Assembly: GCA_023254175.1 (NCBI GenBank) | Contig: JALQYJ010000125.1 | Location: 1-56,002, forward strand | DNA from: Runella sp. | GTDB taxonomy: Bacteria > Bacteroidota > Bacteroidia > Cytophagales > Spirosomataceae | DNA: 56,002 nt | Direction of reading: 5' to 3' | Part shown: positions 35,917-45,556 of the stretch, one piece after another | Layout of the letters: each line of letters begins with the position of its first letter | Position numbering within the stretch: the first letter of the stretch is position 1 | Made by a program: the position numbers and the translations under genes | The notes under the pieces: generated by a model | The model's database searches: none | Told to the model about the DNA's origin: nothing | Seen by the model: the letters and a program-made list of their open reading frames with translations, nothing else

Positions 35917-36894
35917 CTAGAACGAAGGGGCTTTTAACCGTAAACCGGCCTCTTCGGGAAGTCCAAAAAGTAAATTCATATTTTGAACAGCTTGGCCCGA
36001 TGCACCTTTGGTTAGATTGTCAATTGCGCTGGTAATCAGCAATTTATTTCCTTGTTTTTGTAATTGAATTAAACACTTATTGGTGTTTACCACTTGTTTT
36101 AAATCAATATCTTGGGTCGTTATGTGCGTAAACGGATGAGAGGCGTAAAACGATTGATAAAGTGCTACGGCTTCCTCTAACGTACCCGAAAAATGCGTAT
36201 AAACGTTGGCCATAATGCCGCGCGTAAAATCACCACGGTAGGGAATAAAATTGACATCCTGGGTAAAACCTTCTTGAAGGCTCGCCAAACTCATTTTTAT
36301 TTCCTTAAGGTGTTGGTGAGTGAACGCCTTATAAATTGAAATATTATTATTGCGCCAAGTAAAGTGGGTGGTTGCGCTTAACGACTGTCCAGCACCCGTT
36401 GAGCCCGTAATGGCACTGACGTGAATATCATCGGTTAAAAGCCCCGCCGAAGCCAACGGAAGCAGAGCGAGTTCGATGCTAGTTGCAAAACAGCCTGGGT
36501 TAGCGATTTTGGTTGCCGTTTTGATTTGTTCACGTTGAAGTTCAGGCAAGCCATAGACAAAGCCATTGGATTGGTCGCGGAAATCGGTACTGAGGTCAAT
36601 GATTTTTACGGCTGCTGGGACTAGATATTCTGTCAAAAATTTCTTTGACTCGTTATGCCCTGAACAAAGAAAAATCACCTCTAACCCTTCTAATTGGAGT
36701 AAGGTCACAATATCTTCTCCCGAAAAAGTCAATTCGGTGTCGCCCAATAAATCGGTATGTGTGGCATACACAGGTTTACCTGCTTGGCTTTTGGAGTGTG
36801 CCCAGCGAATTGAAGCGTGGGGATGATTGATTAAAATACGTAACAATTCGCCGCCAGTATAACCCGCAGCGCCGACAATTCCTATGTTTATCAT
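35917..36894 (-). CDS. argC: N-acetyl-gamma-glutamyl-phosphate reductase ArgC
   Basis: It reduces N-acetylglutamyl phosphate to the semialdehyde with NADPH in arginine synthesis (325 aa). The Rossmann motif is GIVGAAGYTGGELLRI at the N-terminus. The catalytic Cys135 lies in ANPGCFATSIEL. Later motifs include AITGSTGAGQ and the PYRGDFTRGIMANV segment. No other arg gene adjoins it; gldC is just upstream with a 28-base gap, so the two are probably cotranscribed. Confidence 0.95.
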   Translation of the reverse strand: MINIGIVGAAGYTGGELLRILINHPHASIRWAHSKSQAGKPVYATHTDLLGDTELTFSGEDIVTLLQLEGLEVIFLCSGHNESKKFLTEYLVPAAVKIIDLSTDFRDQSNGFVYGLPELQREQIKTATKIANPGCFATSIELALLPLASAGLLTDDIHVSAITGSTGAGQSLSATTHFTWRNNNISIYKAFTHQHLKEIKMSLASLQEGFTQDVNFIPYRGDFTRGIMANVYTHFSGTLEEAVALYQSFYASHPFTHITTQDIDLKQVVNTNKCLIQLQKQGNKLLITSAIDNLTKGASGQAVQNMNLLFGLPEEAGLRLKAPSF

Positions 36895-36922
36895 TGGTGA
36901 TAGGTGAGTTTTGGGGGCGTAC

Positions 36923-37264
36923 TTATTTCGCTGCCTGCATTTCCTTTTGGAGACGCTTGGTGAGGGTTAAACCAACTTCGTCAATTTGAGCAGCCATGAT
37001 TTCGTCTCCGGTGGCATTGCGTAAGGTATCGGCGACACAACCAAGCATTTCGATGCAAAAACGTTTCATTTCAAACACCTCCATATCTTTTGTCCAAAGA
37101 GGAATAAAGAGGGTTCCTTTGTGGAATTGGTCCCAAACGCCAACAGCAATGGCTTTGGTTTCTTCGAGACCTTCGTTTGGATTATCAGTAGCTTCCCAAT
37201 AAATTTTCTCTGGGATTCTTTCTGCGTCTTGTTCGATGGTGAACTTAATTTCTTTTTGTGACAT
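36923..37264 (-). CDS. gldC: Gliding motility protein GldC
   Basis: This 113-aa cytosolic protein is of the GldC family: KEIKFTIEQDAERIPEKIYW, then WDQFHKGTLFIPLWTKDMEV and MKRFCIEMLGCVADTLRNAT. GldC supports gliding in Flavobacterium but is not strictly required there. Its presence fits T9SS-based gliding or secretion in this organism. It occurs widely in Bacteroidota that do not glide, so motility is not proven. Confidence 0.92.
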   Translation of the reverse strand: MSQKEIKFTIEQDAERIPEKIYWEATDNPNEGLEETKAIAVGVWDQFHKGTLFIPLWTKDMEVFEMKRFCIEMLGCVADTLRNATGDEIMAAQIDEVGLTLTKRLQKEMQAAK

Positions 37265-37317
37265 GCGGAGGATGAACTTATTTTGGGGACATAAAATTAC
37301 GTAAATTTGCTAAAGAA

Positions 37318-37347
37318 AAGGTGTTAATAGTTGCCTATTAACACCTT
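37318..37347 (-). terminator. Terminator after lon
   Basis: A perfect 13-bp stem AAGGTGTTAATAG/CTATTAACACCTT with the loop TTGC. On the minus strand it runs into TTTCTTTAGC. Confidence 0.85.
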
Positions 37348-37378
37348 GAGGAACACAAAAACGTGCGTTTAGATTCCT

Positions 37379-39871
37379 TTAATTGACCGATAGCGATGAG
37401 CTTTCCTTCTTTTCATCGGGTAAAACAAACTGCATCGGATTTTTTACTTTTTCTGGCAATAATGCCACAGCGAGGACATCTTGAACCGTTTCTACGTAGT
37501 GAAACGTTAGGTTTTTGATATAACTCGCATTGATTTCTTCTACATCTTTACGGTTTTTTGAACACATAATGATGTCTTTAATACCTGCCCGTCCTGCGGC
37601 TAAAATTTTTTCTTTGATCCCCCCCACAGGTAGAACTTTTCCACGGAGGGTTATCTCGCCAGTCATGGCTAAATGCGGTTTGATTTGACGCTGAGTAAAA
37701 ATGGATGCAATCGAGGTCAACATCGTAATACCTGCCGAGGGTCCGTCTTTGGGGACAGCCCCTGCTGGAATGTGTATGTGGAGGTCATAATGATGGAAAA
37801 TACGGTAATCAATTTCCAATTGGTCTGAATGGGCCTTGAGATAGGAGAGGGCTGTTATGGCAGATTCCTTCATCACGTCTCCAAGCTGCCCTGACAGAGT
37901 TAATCCACCTTTACCACGGCTCAAACTTGATTCAATAAACAAGATTTCACCGCCTACTGAAGTCCACGCCAAGCCTGTAACTACGCCTGCTGTATCGTTG
38001 CCTTGGTAGAAATCTTTATCGAAAATTTCGGCTCCTAACCATTTTTCAATGTGTTCGGCCTTAATTGTTTTTGGATACTCTTCCTCTAACGCAATCGATT
38101 TGGCTACTTTGCGAACGAGTGTCCCGATTTTTTGTTCTAAATTTCGGACTCCTGATTCACGAGTGTAGTTTTCAATAACTTTTACCAGCGCTTTGTCGTC
38201 AACAGCAAAAGCCTTGGGGTCTAAACCGTGGTCTTTTCGCTGTTTTGGAATAAGGTATTTCTTTGCAATCTGTAACTTTTCTTCCACGGTGTAACCCGTC
38301 AACTCAATGATTTCCATACGGTCACGCAGGGCAGGATGTATGTTCTCCAACGAATTGGCCGTTGCGACAAACATCACCTTCGATAAGTCATATTCAACCT
38401 CTAAGTAGTTGTCGGTAAATGCATTGTTTTGCTCTGGGTCTAAGACTTCCAATAGAGCTGAGGCTGGATCACCACGAAAGTCAGAGCTAACTTTATCAAT
38501 TTCATCCAAGATAAAAACGGGATTAGACGATGTCGACTTTTTAATGTTTTGGATGATTTTACCTGGCATAGCTCCGATGTACGTTTTACGGTGCCCACGG
38601 ATTTCGGCTTCGTCGTGCAAGCCGCCCAACGCCATACGGATGTATTTTCGCCCAAGGGCTTTAGCCACCGATTTCCCTAAAGAGGTTTTACCCACCCCTG
38701 GAGGGCCATACAGGCACAAAATAGGCGCTTTTAGGCTATTTTTTAATTTTAAAACAGCAAGGTACTCAATGATACGCTCTTTTACTTTTTCAAGTCCAAA
38801 GTGGTCAGCATCAAGGATTTTTTGTGCTCTTTTTAAATCGAAGTTGTCTTTAGTATATTCCCCCCAAGGCAAATCAACCATCAATTCGAGGTAGTTGAGT
38901 GTGACGGGGTAGTCGGGCGCCATAGGGTTGATACGCTGGAGTTTTTGTGATTCCTTGTCAAAATGCTTTTTAACATTTTCTGACCATTTTTTCTTCGAAG
39001 CCCTAAAGCGAATATCTTCCAATTCGCGCTCGGGGGTTTCCAATCCCAACTCATCTTGTAAAACTTTGATTTGTTGGCGTAAGAAGTAATCGCGTTGTTG
39101 TTGGTCAATGTCCGAGCTCGCCTTAGATTGAATATCGCGTTTGAGTTCAAGCATTTGAATTTCGCGCATCATCAATTCAAGCAACTTGGTTGCTTGCTCT
39201 GAAATAGTGGCTTTTTCGAGCAGGTCTTGCTTTTCGGCAACCTCTGCATTAAGGTTAGATGATAAGAAGTGTGTTAAAAACGTTGGACTTTCGATGTTGT
39301 CTAACGCAATGCGAGCTTCTTGAGGGATGTCAGGGTTAAGACGGAGAATCTTGTGCGCCGAGTCGCGGAGTGTTTGAATGAGCGCCTTCGATTCTTTTTT
39401 GTTTTGATTAGGAAAGTAGTCTTCTACGGGCGTTACCTTCGCAATCATGTAAGGTTCTTCTCGGATATAATCTGCAACCTTGAAGCGTTGGCGGCCTTGC
39501 AAAATAATGGTGGTGTTGCCGTCGGGTAGGGTAATCATTTTAATAATATACCCCATTGTACCAATTTCGTGCAAATCGCTACTGGTTGGCTCGGCTTTAT
39601 CCTGATTTTTTTGGGCAATAACCCCAATAATTCGGTCGCCTTTGTACGCCTTTTTAACTAAACGAATCGATTTTTGACGTCCGACCGTTACAGGAATGAC
39701 CATACCTGGAAAAAGAACAGTGTTGCGAAGCGGAAGAATTGCAAGCTCATCGGGCATTTCAATGGGTTCATCGTCGCCTTCTGGCCCACCTAATGGCAAG
39801 ATTTCAAGGTTATCGATATCCGATTCAGCCAACATGAGTCGAGTATATAGTTCGTTTGGGTCAATTTTCAT
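37379..39871 (-). CDS. lon: ATP-dependent protease Lon
   Basis: Lon degrades misfolded and regulatory proteins in the cytosol. The 830-aa protein has the LON substrate-binding domain (about 40-240, [17 protein letters not shown]), coiled coil, AAA+ module with Walker A GPPGVGKT and Walker [11 protein letters not shown], and the protease domain with the Ser of DGPSAGI near 712 and the Lys of GGIKEK near 753. A negatively charged, Ser-rich tail ends SSSLSVN. A palindrome just before the ATG is shared in form with the groES upstream region. Confidence 0.97.
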   Translation of the reverse strand: MKIDPNELYTRLMLAESDIDNLEILPLGGPEGDDEPIEMPDELAILPLRNTVLFPGMVIPVTVGRQKSIRLVKKAYKGDRIIGVIAQKNQDKAEPTSSDLHEIGTMGYIIKMITLPDGNTTIILQGRQRFKVADYIREEPYMIAKVTPVEDYFPNQNKKESKALIQTLRDSAHKILRLNPDIPQEARIALDNIESPTFLTHFLSSNLNAEVAEKQDLLEKATISEQATKLLELMMREIQMLELKRDIQSKASSDIDQQQRDYFLRQQIKVLQDELGLETPERELEDIRFRASKKKWSENVKKHFDKESQKLQRINPMAPDYPVTLNYLELMVDLPWGEYTKDNFDLKRAQKILDADHFGLEKVKERIIEYLAVLKLKNSLKAPILCLYGPPGVGKTSLGKSVAKALGRKYIRMALGGLHDEAEIRGHRKTYIGAMPGKIIQNIKKSTSSNPVFILDEIDKVSSDFRGDPASALLEVLDPEQNNAFTDNYLEVEYDLSKVMFVATANSLENIHPALRDRMEIIELTGYTVEEKLQIAKKYLIPKQRKDHGLDPKAFAVDDKALVKVIENYTRESGVRNLEQKIGTLVRKVAKSIALEEEYPKTIKAEHIEKWLGAEIFDKDFYQGNDTAGVVTGLAWTSVGGEILFIESSLSRGKGGLTLSGQLGDVMKESAITALSYLKAHSDQLEIDYRIFHHYDLHIHIPAGAVPKDGPSAGITMLTSIASIFTQRQIKPHLAMTGEITLRGKVLPVGGIKEKILAAGRAGIKDIIMCSKNRKDVEEINASYIKNLTFHYVETVQDVLAVALLPEKVKNPMQFVLPDEKKESSSLSVN

Positions 39872-39878
39872 ATTTGGG

Positions 39879-39893
39879 CTGTCATTTTGACAG
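39879..39893 (-). promoter_or_regulatory. Palindrome CTGTCATTTTGACAG before lon
   Basis: A 15-base element with 6-base arms and a 3-base centre, 8 bases from the lon ATG. It differs at three positions from CTGCCATTTTTGCAG upstream of groES. It is a candidate heat-shock operator or promoter element. Confidence 0.5.
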
Positions 39894-40164
39894 GAGTGAT
39901 TTGAAAAACTTAAAATAACAAAATTTTTTTAAACATTCTTTGGCTAAGCCAAGGAAGTTGAAGAAATCAATTTATAGTCAGACTGGAATAAATAAAAATG
40001 TAATAAAATTTTAGTTGAATTTTGTTATTTTAACAACGTAAGAACTATGACTAGTTGAGGAATAATGGTGCTAAATTACTTTTTTGTTTTCAAGGCATCT
40101 GTTAAAAAAATAATGATACTATTCGATAAAGTTGACACTTTCATGAGTAGTATTGGTAGAAAGA
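39894..40164. other. AT-rich intergenic stretch between lon and groEL
   Basis: No coding frame, RNA or clear promoter was found beyond the lon palindrome on one side and the groEL terminator on the other. It is strongly AT-rich and probably contains the lon promoter. Confidence 0.6.
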
Positions 40165-40190
40165 AAAGCCCCCGGAAGTCCGAGGGCTTT
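40165..40190 (-). terminator. Terminator after groEL
   Basis: Stem AAAGCCC-C-CGG/CCG-A-GGGCTTT with one C/A mismatch and loop AAGT. The minus strand continues TTTTCTTTC. Confidence 0.8.
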
Positions 40191-40220
40191 CGTTATTTTC
40201 TAAGATGAAACTGGCTAAGA

Positions 40221-41861
40221 TTACATCATGCCACCCATGCCACCACCGTGACTATGAGCACCAGCTCCAGCCCCAGCGTTTTCTTCTGGCTCGTCAGCAA
40301 TCATACACTCAGTGGTCAACAATAAACCTGCAATTGAAGCAGCATTTTCTAATGCCAAACGAGTTACTTTTTTAGGGTCGATGATACCTGCTGCGAAAAG
40401 GTCTTCGTACGTATCGTTTTTCGCATTGTATCCAAAACCACCTTTTTCGTCTTTAATACGGTTGATAACTACCGAACCTTCGCCACCTGCGTTAGCAACG
40501 ATGGTACGAAGTGGAGATTCTAATGCCTGACGGATGATATTGATACCTGTATTCTCGTCATCGTTGACAGCTTGAATGCTATCCAATGCAGATATAGCAC
40601 GAATAAGAGCTACACCACCACCGGTTACGATACCTTCTTCTACAGCAGCGCGAGTTGCGTGAAGGGCGTCATCTACGCGGTCTTTCTTCTCTTTCATTTC
40701 TACTTCTGTAGCCGCACCGATGTAAAGGATAGCGACCCCACCTGACAATTTCGCCAAACGCTCTTGCAATTTCTCACGGTCGTAGTCCGAAGTGGTTATT
40801 TCGATTTGCGCTTTGATTTGGTTAACGCGAGCCTTGATTTGCTCTTGGTCACCTGAACCATTGACAATCGTTGTGTTGTCTTTGTCAATGATGATTTTTT
40901 CGCAATGACCTAGGTAAGAAAGGTCAGCGTTTTCCAGTTTGAATCCACGCTCTTCAGCGATTACTGTACCACCTGTCAAAATAGCGATGTCTTCTAACAT
41001 AGCTTTACGACGGTCGCCAAAGCCTGGAGCTTTAACAGCACATACTTTCAATGCACCACGGATTTTGTTTACTACCAATGTAGCAAGCGCTTCTCCGTCA
41101 ACATCTTCAGCGATAATCAACAAAGGACGGCCAGTTTGAGCTACGCCTTCCAATACAGGTAATAGTTCTTTCATTGAAGATACTTTCTTCTCAGAAATCA
41201 AGATGAAAGGTTTCTCCAATTCGGCTTCCATTTTTTCCGCGTTTGTCACGAAGTATGGTGACAAATAACCACGGTCAAACTGCATACCTTCTACTGTCTT
41301 AACTTCAGTTTCAGTACCACGAGCTTCTTCAACAGTGATAACCCCTTCAGTTCCTACTTTCTTCATGGCGTCAGCAATCATGTTACCGATTTCTTCGTCA
41401 TGGTTAGCAGAAATTGTAGCTACTTGAGCAATTTTGCTGAAGTCGTCGCCAACTGTTTGTGCCTGAGAAGCAAGGTTAGCTGTAACAGCAGCAACCGCTT
41501 TGTCAATTCCACGCTTCAAATCCATTGGGTTTGCACCTGCTGCTACGTTTTTAGAACCAATAGCGTAGATGGCTTGTGCCAATACAGTCGCAGTCGTTGT
41601 ACCATCACCAGCAGCATCGGCTGTTTTAGAAGCAACTTCTTTCACGAGTTGAGCACCCATGTTTTCCATGGCATCTTTCAATTCAATTTCTTTTGCTACA
41701 GTTACACCGTCTTTAGTGATGGCAGGTGAACCGAATTTTTTGTCGATAATAACGTTACGGCCTTTTGGTCCGAGTGTTACTTTTACTGCGTTAGCAAGTG
41801 TATCAACACCTTTTTTGATTTTGTCACGTGCTTCTGTATCGAAGAATATTTTCTTTCCCAT
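40221..41861 (-). CDS. groEL: Chaperonin GroEL
   Basis: This is the 60-kDa chaperonin (546 aa, the usual length). It has the ATP site [12 protein letters not shown], the apical segment [15 protein letters not shown], the signature [18 protein letters not shown], and a flexible tail ending [11 protein letters not shown]. groES lies 115 bases upstream in the same direction. Confidence 0.98.
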   Translation of the reverse strand: MGKKIFFDTEARDKIKKGVDTLANAVKVTLGPKGRNVIIDKKFGSPAITKDGVTVAKEIELKDAMENMGAQLVKEVASKTADAAGDGTTTATVLAQAIYAIGSKNVAAGANPMDLKRGIDKAVAAVTANLASQAQTVGDDFSKIAQVATISANHDEEIGNMIADAMKKVGTEGVITVEEARGTETEVKTVEGMQFDRGYLSPYFVTNAEKMEAELEKPFILISEKKVSSMKELLPVLEGVAQTGRPLLIIAEDVDGEALATLVVNKIRGALKVCAVKAPGFGDRRKAMLEDIAILTGGTVIAEERGFKLENADLSYLGHCEKIIIDKDNTTIVNGSGDQEQIKARVNQIKAQIEITTSDYDREKLQERLAKLSGGVAILYIGAATEVEMKEKKDRVDDALHATRAAVEEGIVTGGGVALIRAISALDSIQAVNDDENTGINIIRQALESPLRTIVANAGGEGSVVINRIKDEKGGFGYNAKNDTYEDLFAAGIIDPKKVTRLALENAASIAGLLLTTECMIADEPEENAGAGAGAHSHGGGMGGMM

Positions 41862-41913
41862 TGTTTTACAATACGTTAATTGTTAATTTTTATTGATTAG
41901 TAAGGGTAGATGG

Positions 41914-41969
41914 GTTATTTGCTAAAGATTAATAGTAGTGTACTACTAACTGCTCGCAAATAACAGTTA
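41914..41969 (-). repeat. Nested inverted repeats between groES and groEL
   Basis: The outer arms GTTATTTGC (41914-41922) and GCAAATAAC (41956-41964) enclose the inner arms TAGTAGT and ACTACTA (41933-41939 and 41942-41948). A further pair, TAACTG/CAGTTA, overlaps (41947-41952, 41964-41969). The mRNA could form a long hairpin that affects processing or the relative yield of the two proteins. Confidence 0.6.
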
Positions 41970-41976
41970 ACTCCTT

Positions 41977-42255
41977 TTAAATAATAGCGAAAATGTCAGA
42001 TTCGCGCATGATGAGGTACTCTTGGCCATCAACAGTGATTTCAGTACCAGCATACTTTCCATACAAAATAGTATCGCCTACTTTTACAGTAAGAGGTTCA
42101 TCTTTTTTACCAGGGCCTACCGCAACTACTGAGCCACGTTGTGGTTTTTCTTTGGCAGTATCAGGGATAATGATTCCGAATGCAGTTTTTTCTTCGGCAG
42201 GTGCGGCTTGAACCAACACACGGTCAGCTAATGGTTTAACTTTTACTTCTGACAT
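41977..42255 (-). CDS. groES: Co-chaperonin GroES
   Basis: This 92-aa lid protein of GroEL has the beta-barrel start [13 protein letters not shown], a mobile loop around [14 protein letters not shown], and the end [12 protein letters not shown]. The order groES-groEL is standard. Confidence 0.97.
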   Translation of the reverse strand: MSEVKVKPLADRVLVQAAPAEEKTAFGIIIPDTAKEKPQRGSVVAVGPGKKDEPLTVKVGDTILYGKYAGTEITVDGQEYLIMRESDIFAII

Positions 42256-42291
42256 GATTATCAGGGGTTTTTATGGTTTTACAATTGTTCG

Positions 42292-42307
42292 AACTTAGTA
42301 CTAAGTT
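42292..42307. promoter_or_regulatory. Perfect 16-bp palindrome upstream of groES
   Basis: AACTTAGTACTAAGTT lies 37 bases before the groES start, in its expected 5' untranslated or promoter region. It is not the CIRCE element (TTAGCACTC-N9-GAGTGCTAA). Confidence 0.5.
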
Positions 42308-42360
42308 TTATCGACACTACACTACTCATTTTCTGTGCCAGCAAAAAAAAGGATTATTAT

Positions 42361-42417
42361 CTGCCATTTTTGCAGTTTTTGCAGTAACAAGTTGGAAAAT
42401 TCTGACATTGTCAGAAT
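42361..42417. promoter_or_regulatory. Two further palindromes in the groES/hypothetical gene divergent region
   Basis: CTGCCATTTTTGCAG (42361-42375) resembles the lon element. ATTCTGACA-T-TGTCAGAAT (42399-42417) is a perfect 9-1-9 palindrome. Both lie 105-165 bases from groES, where an activator or heat-shock regulator could bind. The remainder of 42256-42585 is AT-rich and shows no gene. Confidence 0.5.
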
Positions 42418-42585
42418 AATCATTGGTAATTAGTTGAAATATAATAGAAAATATTTGGCATTAATACTTTTTTTTGTAATTTGGTTCAGTCGAAGTAGAG
42501 GAGTAACTAATTCTAAACCAAACAATCAATTCTTCACTTCTTTGACATTATTTGTGTGTTTTCATTCATTGACGGTTAAAAAGGT

Positions 42586-43305
42586 ATGAGAAAATTGAAT
42601 TATGACTGGCTCACCGATGGTTGGATAGACTTTGAGTATAAAAAATATTTGTTAATGGCTTATTTACAGGAAGTTAATAGGCGTTTTGATGCTTGTAAAC
42701 TGTACCCTGATTTACCCGAATTGGAAAAACATTGGGAGTATTCTGCCCAGTTACGTCAATCGAAAAAGCAGTTTTTTGCCTCCTTTCGAAAGCGAATTAC
42801 GGGGGTAAACTTCGAAAAAATGGAAATTTTGTATGAGCAGGTGGCACAAACGGAAGAATTGTCAGAAATTGACAGCATCTTGGAGTTTTCTCTGCCACTT
42901 TTTCAGAAAACGCTGACACGCGGGCAGTACCAGTCGGATGAGATTGAGGCTTCGTTGGTATTTACCCCCGTCGGAATCATGCCGTTGTACCTCAAAGAAG
43001 GATATTTGTTTATTTACCGAGCTCCCCAAAAAGCAACTGATATTTTTCAGTACACTTTTCGCTTGTTTGAAAGTGTGGACTTCCCAACGATTAAAACAAA
43101 GTACATAGAGTCAGTCCCCAAAAATGTCACGACTACTTTTGAGAATCTTAAATTGACATTGATTCGGAAGCACAACGAACTGCCTAATCCTGCCACGTAC
43201 TTGGTGGAATCGCCCGTCGATTATCCTGTCCAGGAAACGCTTTTGCCACTGGCTCAGAAAATGGTTTATCGTGTTGTATGCCAATCGGAACAACGTGTTG
43301 CATAA
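42586..43305 (+). CDS. Conserved hypothetical protein (239 aa), divergent from groES
   Basis: I do not recognise this protein. It has no leader or membrane helix. The N-terminal half is helical and rich in Lys, Arg and Tyr (DWLTDGWIDFEYKKYLLMAY, HWEYSAQLRQSKKQFF, SFRKRITGVNFEKMEILYEQ). The C-terminal half has strands (IMPLYLKEGYLFIYRAP). It shares a 330-base divergent region with groES, so stress-linked control is possible but only inferred. Confidence 0.75.
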   Translation: MRKLNYDWLTDGWIDFEYKKYLLMAYLQEVNRRFDACKLYPDLPELEKHWEYSAQLRQSKKQFFASFRKRITGVNFEKMEILYEQVAQTEELSEIDSILEFSLPLFQKTLTRGQYQSDEIEASLVFTPVGIMPLYLKEGYLFIYRAPQKATDIFQYTFRLFESVDFPTIKTKYIESVPKNVTTTFENLKLTLIRKHNELPNPATYLVESPVDYPVQETLLPLAQKMVYRVVCQSEQRVA

Positions 43306-43515
43306 ACAAAAACATCGAATCAGTGAAAGTTTTGAAAATGGTATCTGCCGAATGTGGCCTGATTTGAGAGTCAACGCCTCCCCATTTTTTTCTTTCTACA
43401 ATCCCCATTCCTACGAATTAAATTTCTATTAGAACTTCACTGAAAGTGACGATTTACAGTATTAAATATTTTACATAAAATAATTTCGTGGGGGGAGAGA
43501 ATTTATTGGGCATAA

Positions 43516-43549
43516 AAAAGCCCCGTAATGATTTGATTACGAGGCTTTT
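43516..43549 (-). terminator. Terminator after the peroxiredoxin gene
   Basis: Stem AAAAGCC-C-CGTAAT/ATTACG-A-GGCTTTT with loop GATTTG and one C/A mismatch. T-rich on the minus strand. Confidence 0.85.
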
Positions 43550-43568
43550 GTGTCGAATAAGTAAAAAG

Positions 43569-44036
43569 CTACAACGATTCGAGGGTGGCTTTGATGGCTC
43601 CGAAATCAGGTAGATTGCCTGCGCTTTCTAGCACTTCAGCATACTGAATTACTCCTTCTTTATCGATAACGAAAGCGGCGCGCTTGGCCACACCATTCAT
43701 TCCAAAAACGAAGTTTTCGCAGAAAACTCCGTAGTCTTGAATCATTTTTTTGTTGAAGTCCGACAACAAATCGAAGGTGTAGTTTTGCTCAGCACGAAAC
43801 TTTCCCAAGCTGAAAATCGAATCAATAGACACTCCCAATACTTCGGCATTGAGGCGAGTGTAGTACTCAATATTGTCACGCATGGTGCAAAGCTGAGTGG
43901 TACAGACGCCCGTAAATGCCAACGGGAAAAAGTGGATGATAAGGTTTTTGCCTTTGAAATCTTCAAGAGATACTTCTTTTTTTTCGGTGTTGAAAAGTTT
44001 AAAATCTGGAGCTTTGTCTCCTTTTTGTAATGCCAT
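43569..44036 (-). CDS. Peroxiredoxin (AhpC/TSA type)
   Basis: It reduces peroxides using cysteine thiols (155 aa from the ATG at 44036; the frame is open to 44096 but starts upstream of the promoter). The thioredoxin fold begins ALQKGDKAPDFKLFNTEK. The peroxidatic Cys lies in FTGVCTTQLC, with a second Cys five residues later, a C-x4-C pattern seen in PrxQ/BCP and some AhpE relatives. Promoter spacing supports the later start. The substrate and reductant are unknown. Confidence 0.92.
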   Translation of the reverse strand: MALQKGDKAPDFKLFNTEKKEVSLEDFKGKNLIIHFFPLAFTGVCTTQLCTMRDNIEYYTRLNAEVLGVSIDSIFSLGKFRAEQNYTFDLLSDFNKKMIQDYGVFCENFVFGMNGVAKRAAFVIDKEGVIQYAEVLESAGNLPDFGAIKATLESL

Positions 44037-44063
44037 GTTGATACGAGTTTGATTTTGATTGGG

Positions 44064-44097
44064 CAAAAATAGAAATACCATTTGAAAACTTGACAAA
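44064..44097 (-). promoter_or_regulatory. Promoter of the peroxiredoxin gene
   Basis: On the minus strand TTTG (44094-44097), 22 bases, TATTTTTG (44064-44071). The start would lie about 20 bases before the ATG at 44036. Confidence 0.5.
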
Positions 44098-44119
44098 TGA
44101 GTAAATGTTCGTAATTATG
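44089..44119 (+). promoter_or_regulatory. Candidate promoter of the ROK kinase
   Basis: CTTG (44089-44092), 19 bases, TAATTATG (44112-44119); each box has one mismatch to consensus. It overlaps the divergent peroxiredoxin promoter. Confidence 0.35.
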
Positions 44120-44165
44120 CCAAAAAAAAATCACCATTTTATTAAACACCAACCACTCACAAAAA

Positions 44166-45092
44166 ATGCAGACTATTTGGGGAATTGACCTCGGCGGAAC
44201 AAAAATCGAGGGAGTTGTTTTATCATCACCTTCACCAGACTCAGTTGTGATTCGAAAACGCATTGATACTGAAGCACATAAAGGTTATGAACACATTACA
44301 CAACAGATTGTACGTCTCATTCGTGAGTTGGAAAACGAGACGGGGTATAAAGCAAAAAGCGTTGGTATTGGTACACCAGGGACAGTTGAACCTTCTACGG
44401 GTTTAATGAAAAATTGCAATACCACTTGTCTTAATGACAGACCTTTGCGCAGTGATTTGATGAAAATGCTCGAAATTCCTGTCGAAATTGCCAATGATGC
44501 CAATTGTTTTGCCCTTGCCGAAGCCACGATGGGGATTGTTCCAGAGGTGGTTCCAACCTTTAACTGTGTTTTTGGTGTCATTTTGGGGACAGGCGTAGGG
44601 GGCGGTGTTGTGTTGAAAGGAAAAGATGGTCAAGCGTTTGTCCTTAATGGTGTTCAAGGAATTGGTGGAGAGTGGGGACACAATGAGTTGGAGGCCAATG
44701 GATATGATTGTTATTGTGGTAAAAAAGGCTGCGTAGAGCAGGTACTCTCGGGGCCAGCCTTACAGCGATTTTATGCCCAAATTAGTGGCGAACAAATTAC
44801 GATGAAAGAAATTATGAAACGTTATGAAGCAGGTAATGACCCTCTTGCAACCCAGACCGTTGACCGAATGCTGGAACATTTTGGGAAAGCTATTTCAGTA
44901 CTGATGAATATTTTAGACCCAGACGCAATTGTACTTGGCGGTGGTGTGGGTAATATTGATTTATTGTATACCGAAGGGGTGGAACGTGCTAAAAAGTATA
45001 TATTTAACAGCGGAAGAGTCGAAACCAAAATCCTTCGTCCTAAGTTAGGAGATAGTGCTGGGGTATTTGGTGCGGCCATGCTCGTTAGCTAA
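44166..45092 (+). CDS. ROK-family sugar kinase
   Basis: This is predicted to phosphorylate glucose, fructose or an N-acetylhexosamine (308 aa). The phosphate motif is IDLGGTKIEG at the N-terminus. The substrate motif GGEWGHN and the zinc-binding ROK signature CYCGKKGCVEQVLSGPAL are intact. The second phosphate motif (LGTGVGGGVV) and the adenosine region (AIVLGGGVGN) are present. A direct link to the starch locus 28 kb away would be glucose activation, but that is inference. Confidence 0.9.
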   Translation: MQTIWGIDLGGTKIEGVVLSSPSPDSVVIRKRIDTEAHKGYEHITQQIVRLIRELENETGYKAKSVGIGTPGTVEPSTGLMKNCNTTCLNDRPLRSDLMKMLEIPVEIANDANCFALAEATMGIVPEVVPTFNCVFGVILGTGVGGGVVLKGKDGQAFVLNGVQGIGGEWGHNELEANGYDCYCGKKGCVEQVLSGPALQRFYAQISGEQITMKEIMKRYEAGNDPLATQTVDRMLEHFGKAISVLMNILDPDAIVLGGGVGNIDLLYTEGVERAKKYIFNSGRVETKILRPKLGDSAGVFGAAMLVS

Positions 45093-45139
45093 TTGCAACA
45101 ATACTTTCTTAAATAGCGTAGTAAAGTAAATAAAAAGAG

Positions 45140-45556
45140 ATGAATTATTGGTTGGTTAAATCCGAACCCTTCGTGTATAGTTGGCATGACTTCGTGACGG
45201 CAGGAAAAAGTGTGTGGGATGGGGTTCGCAACTATCAAGCCCGTAACAACCTCCAAGCCATGAAAGAGGGCGACTGGGTTTTGTTTTATCACAGCAATGA
45301 GGGCATGGAAGTAGTAGGGATTGCCCAGGTATCAAAGGAGGCATACCCTGACCCCACTACCGACGACCCACGCTGGGTAGTGGTGGAACTTGTTCCTGTA
45401 CAACCCCTGGTTCGACCTGTGACATTGAAGCAAATTAAAGCAGATAATAGATTGGACCAAATAGCGTTAATTAGGCAATCTCGATTGTCGGTAATGCCAA
45501 TTCGGCCCGAAGAGTTTGATGTCATACTAAGTTTAAGCCAAAATGAAAGCACATAA
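45140..45556 (+). CDS. EVE domain protein (THYN1-like)
   Basis: EVE domains are PUA-related and bind modified bases in DNA or RNA. The 138-aa protein has the family opening MNYWLVKSEPFVYSWHDF, WDGVRNYQARNNL, GDWVLFYHSNEG and VVVELVPVQPL. Stand-alone EVE genes are common in bacteria; no restriction system is beside this one. It overlaps the next gene by 14 bases. Confidence 0.93.
   Translation: MNYWLVKSEPFVYSWHDFVTAGKSVWDGVRNYQARNNLQAMKEGDWVLFYHSNEGMEVVGIAQVSKEAYPDPTTDDPRWVVVELVPVQPLVRPVTLKQIKADNRLDQIALIRQSRLSVMPIRPEEFDVILSLSQNEST

Noticed and set aside
41914-41969. CIRCE/HrcA operator near groESL
   Set aside because: The arms do not match TTAGCACTC-N9-GAGTGCTAA in either the spacer or the groES upstream region.
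43306-43515. Possible short gene or RNA between the 239-aa gene and the peroxiredoxin terminator
   Set aside because: No frame with plausible start and composition, and no structured RNA that I could recognise.
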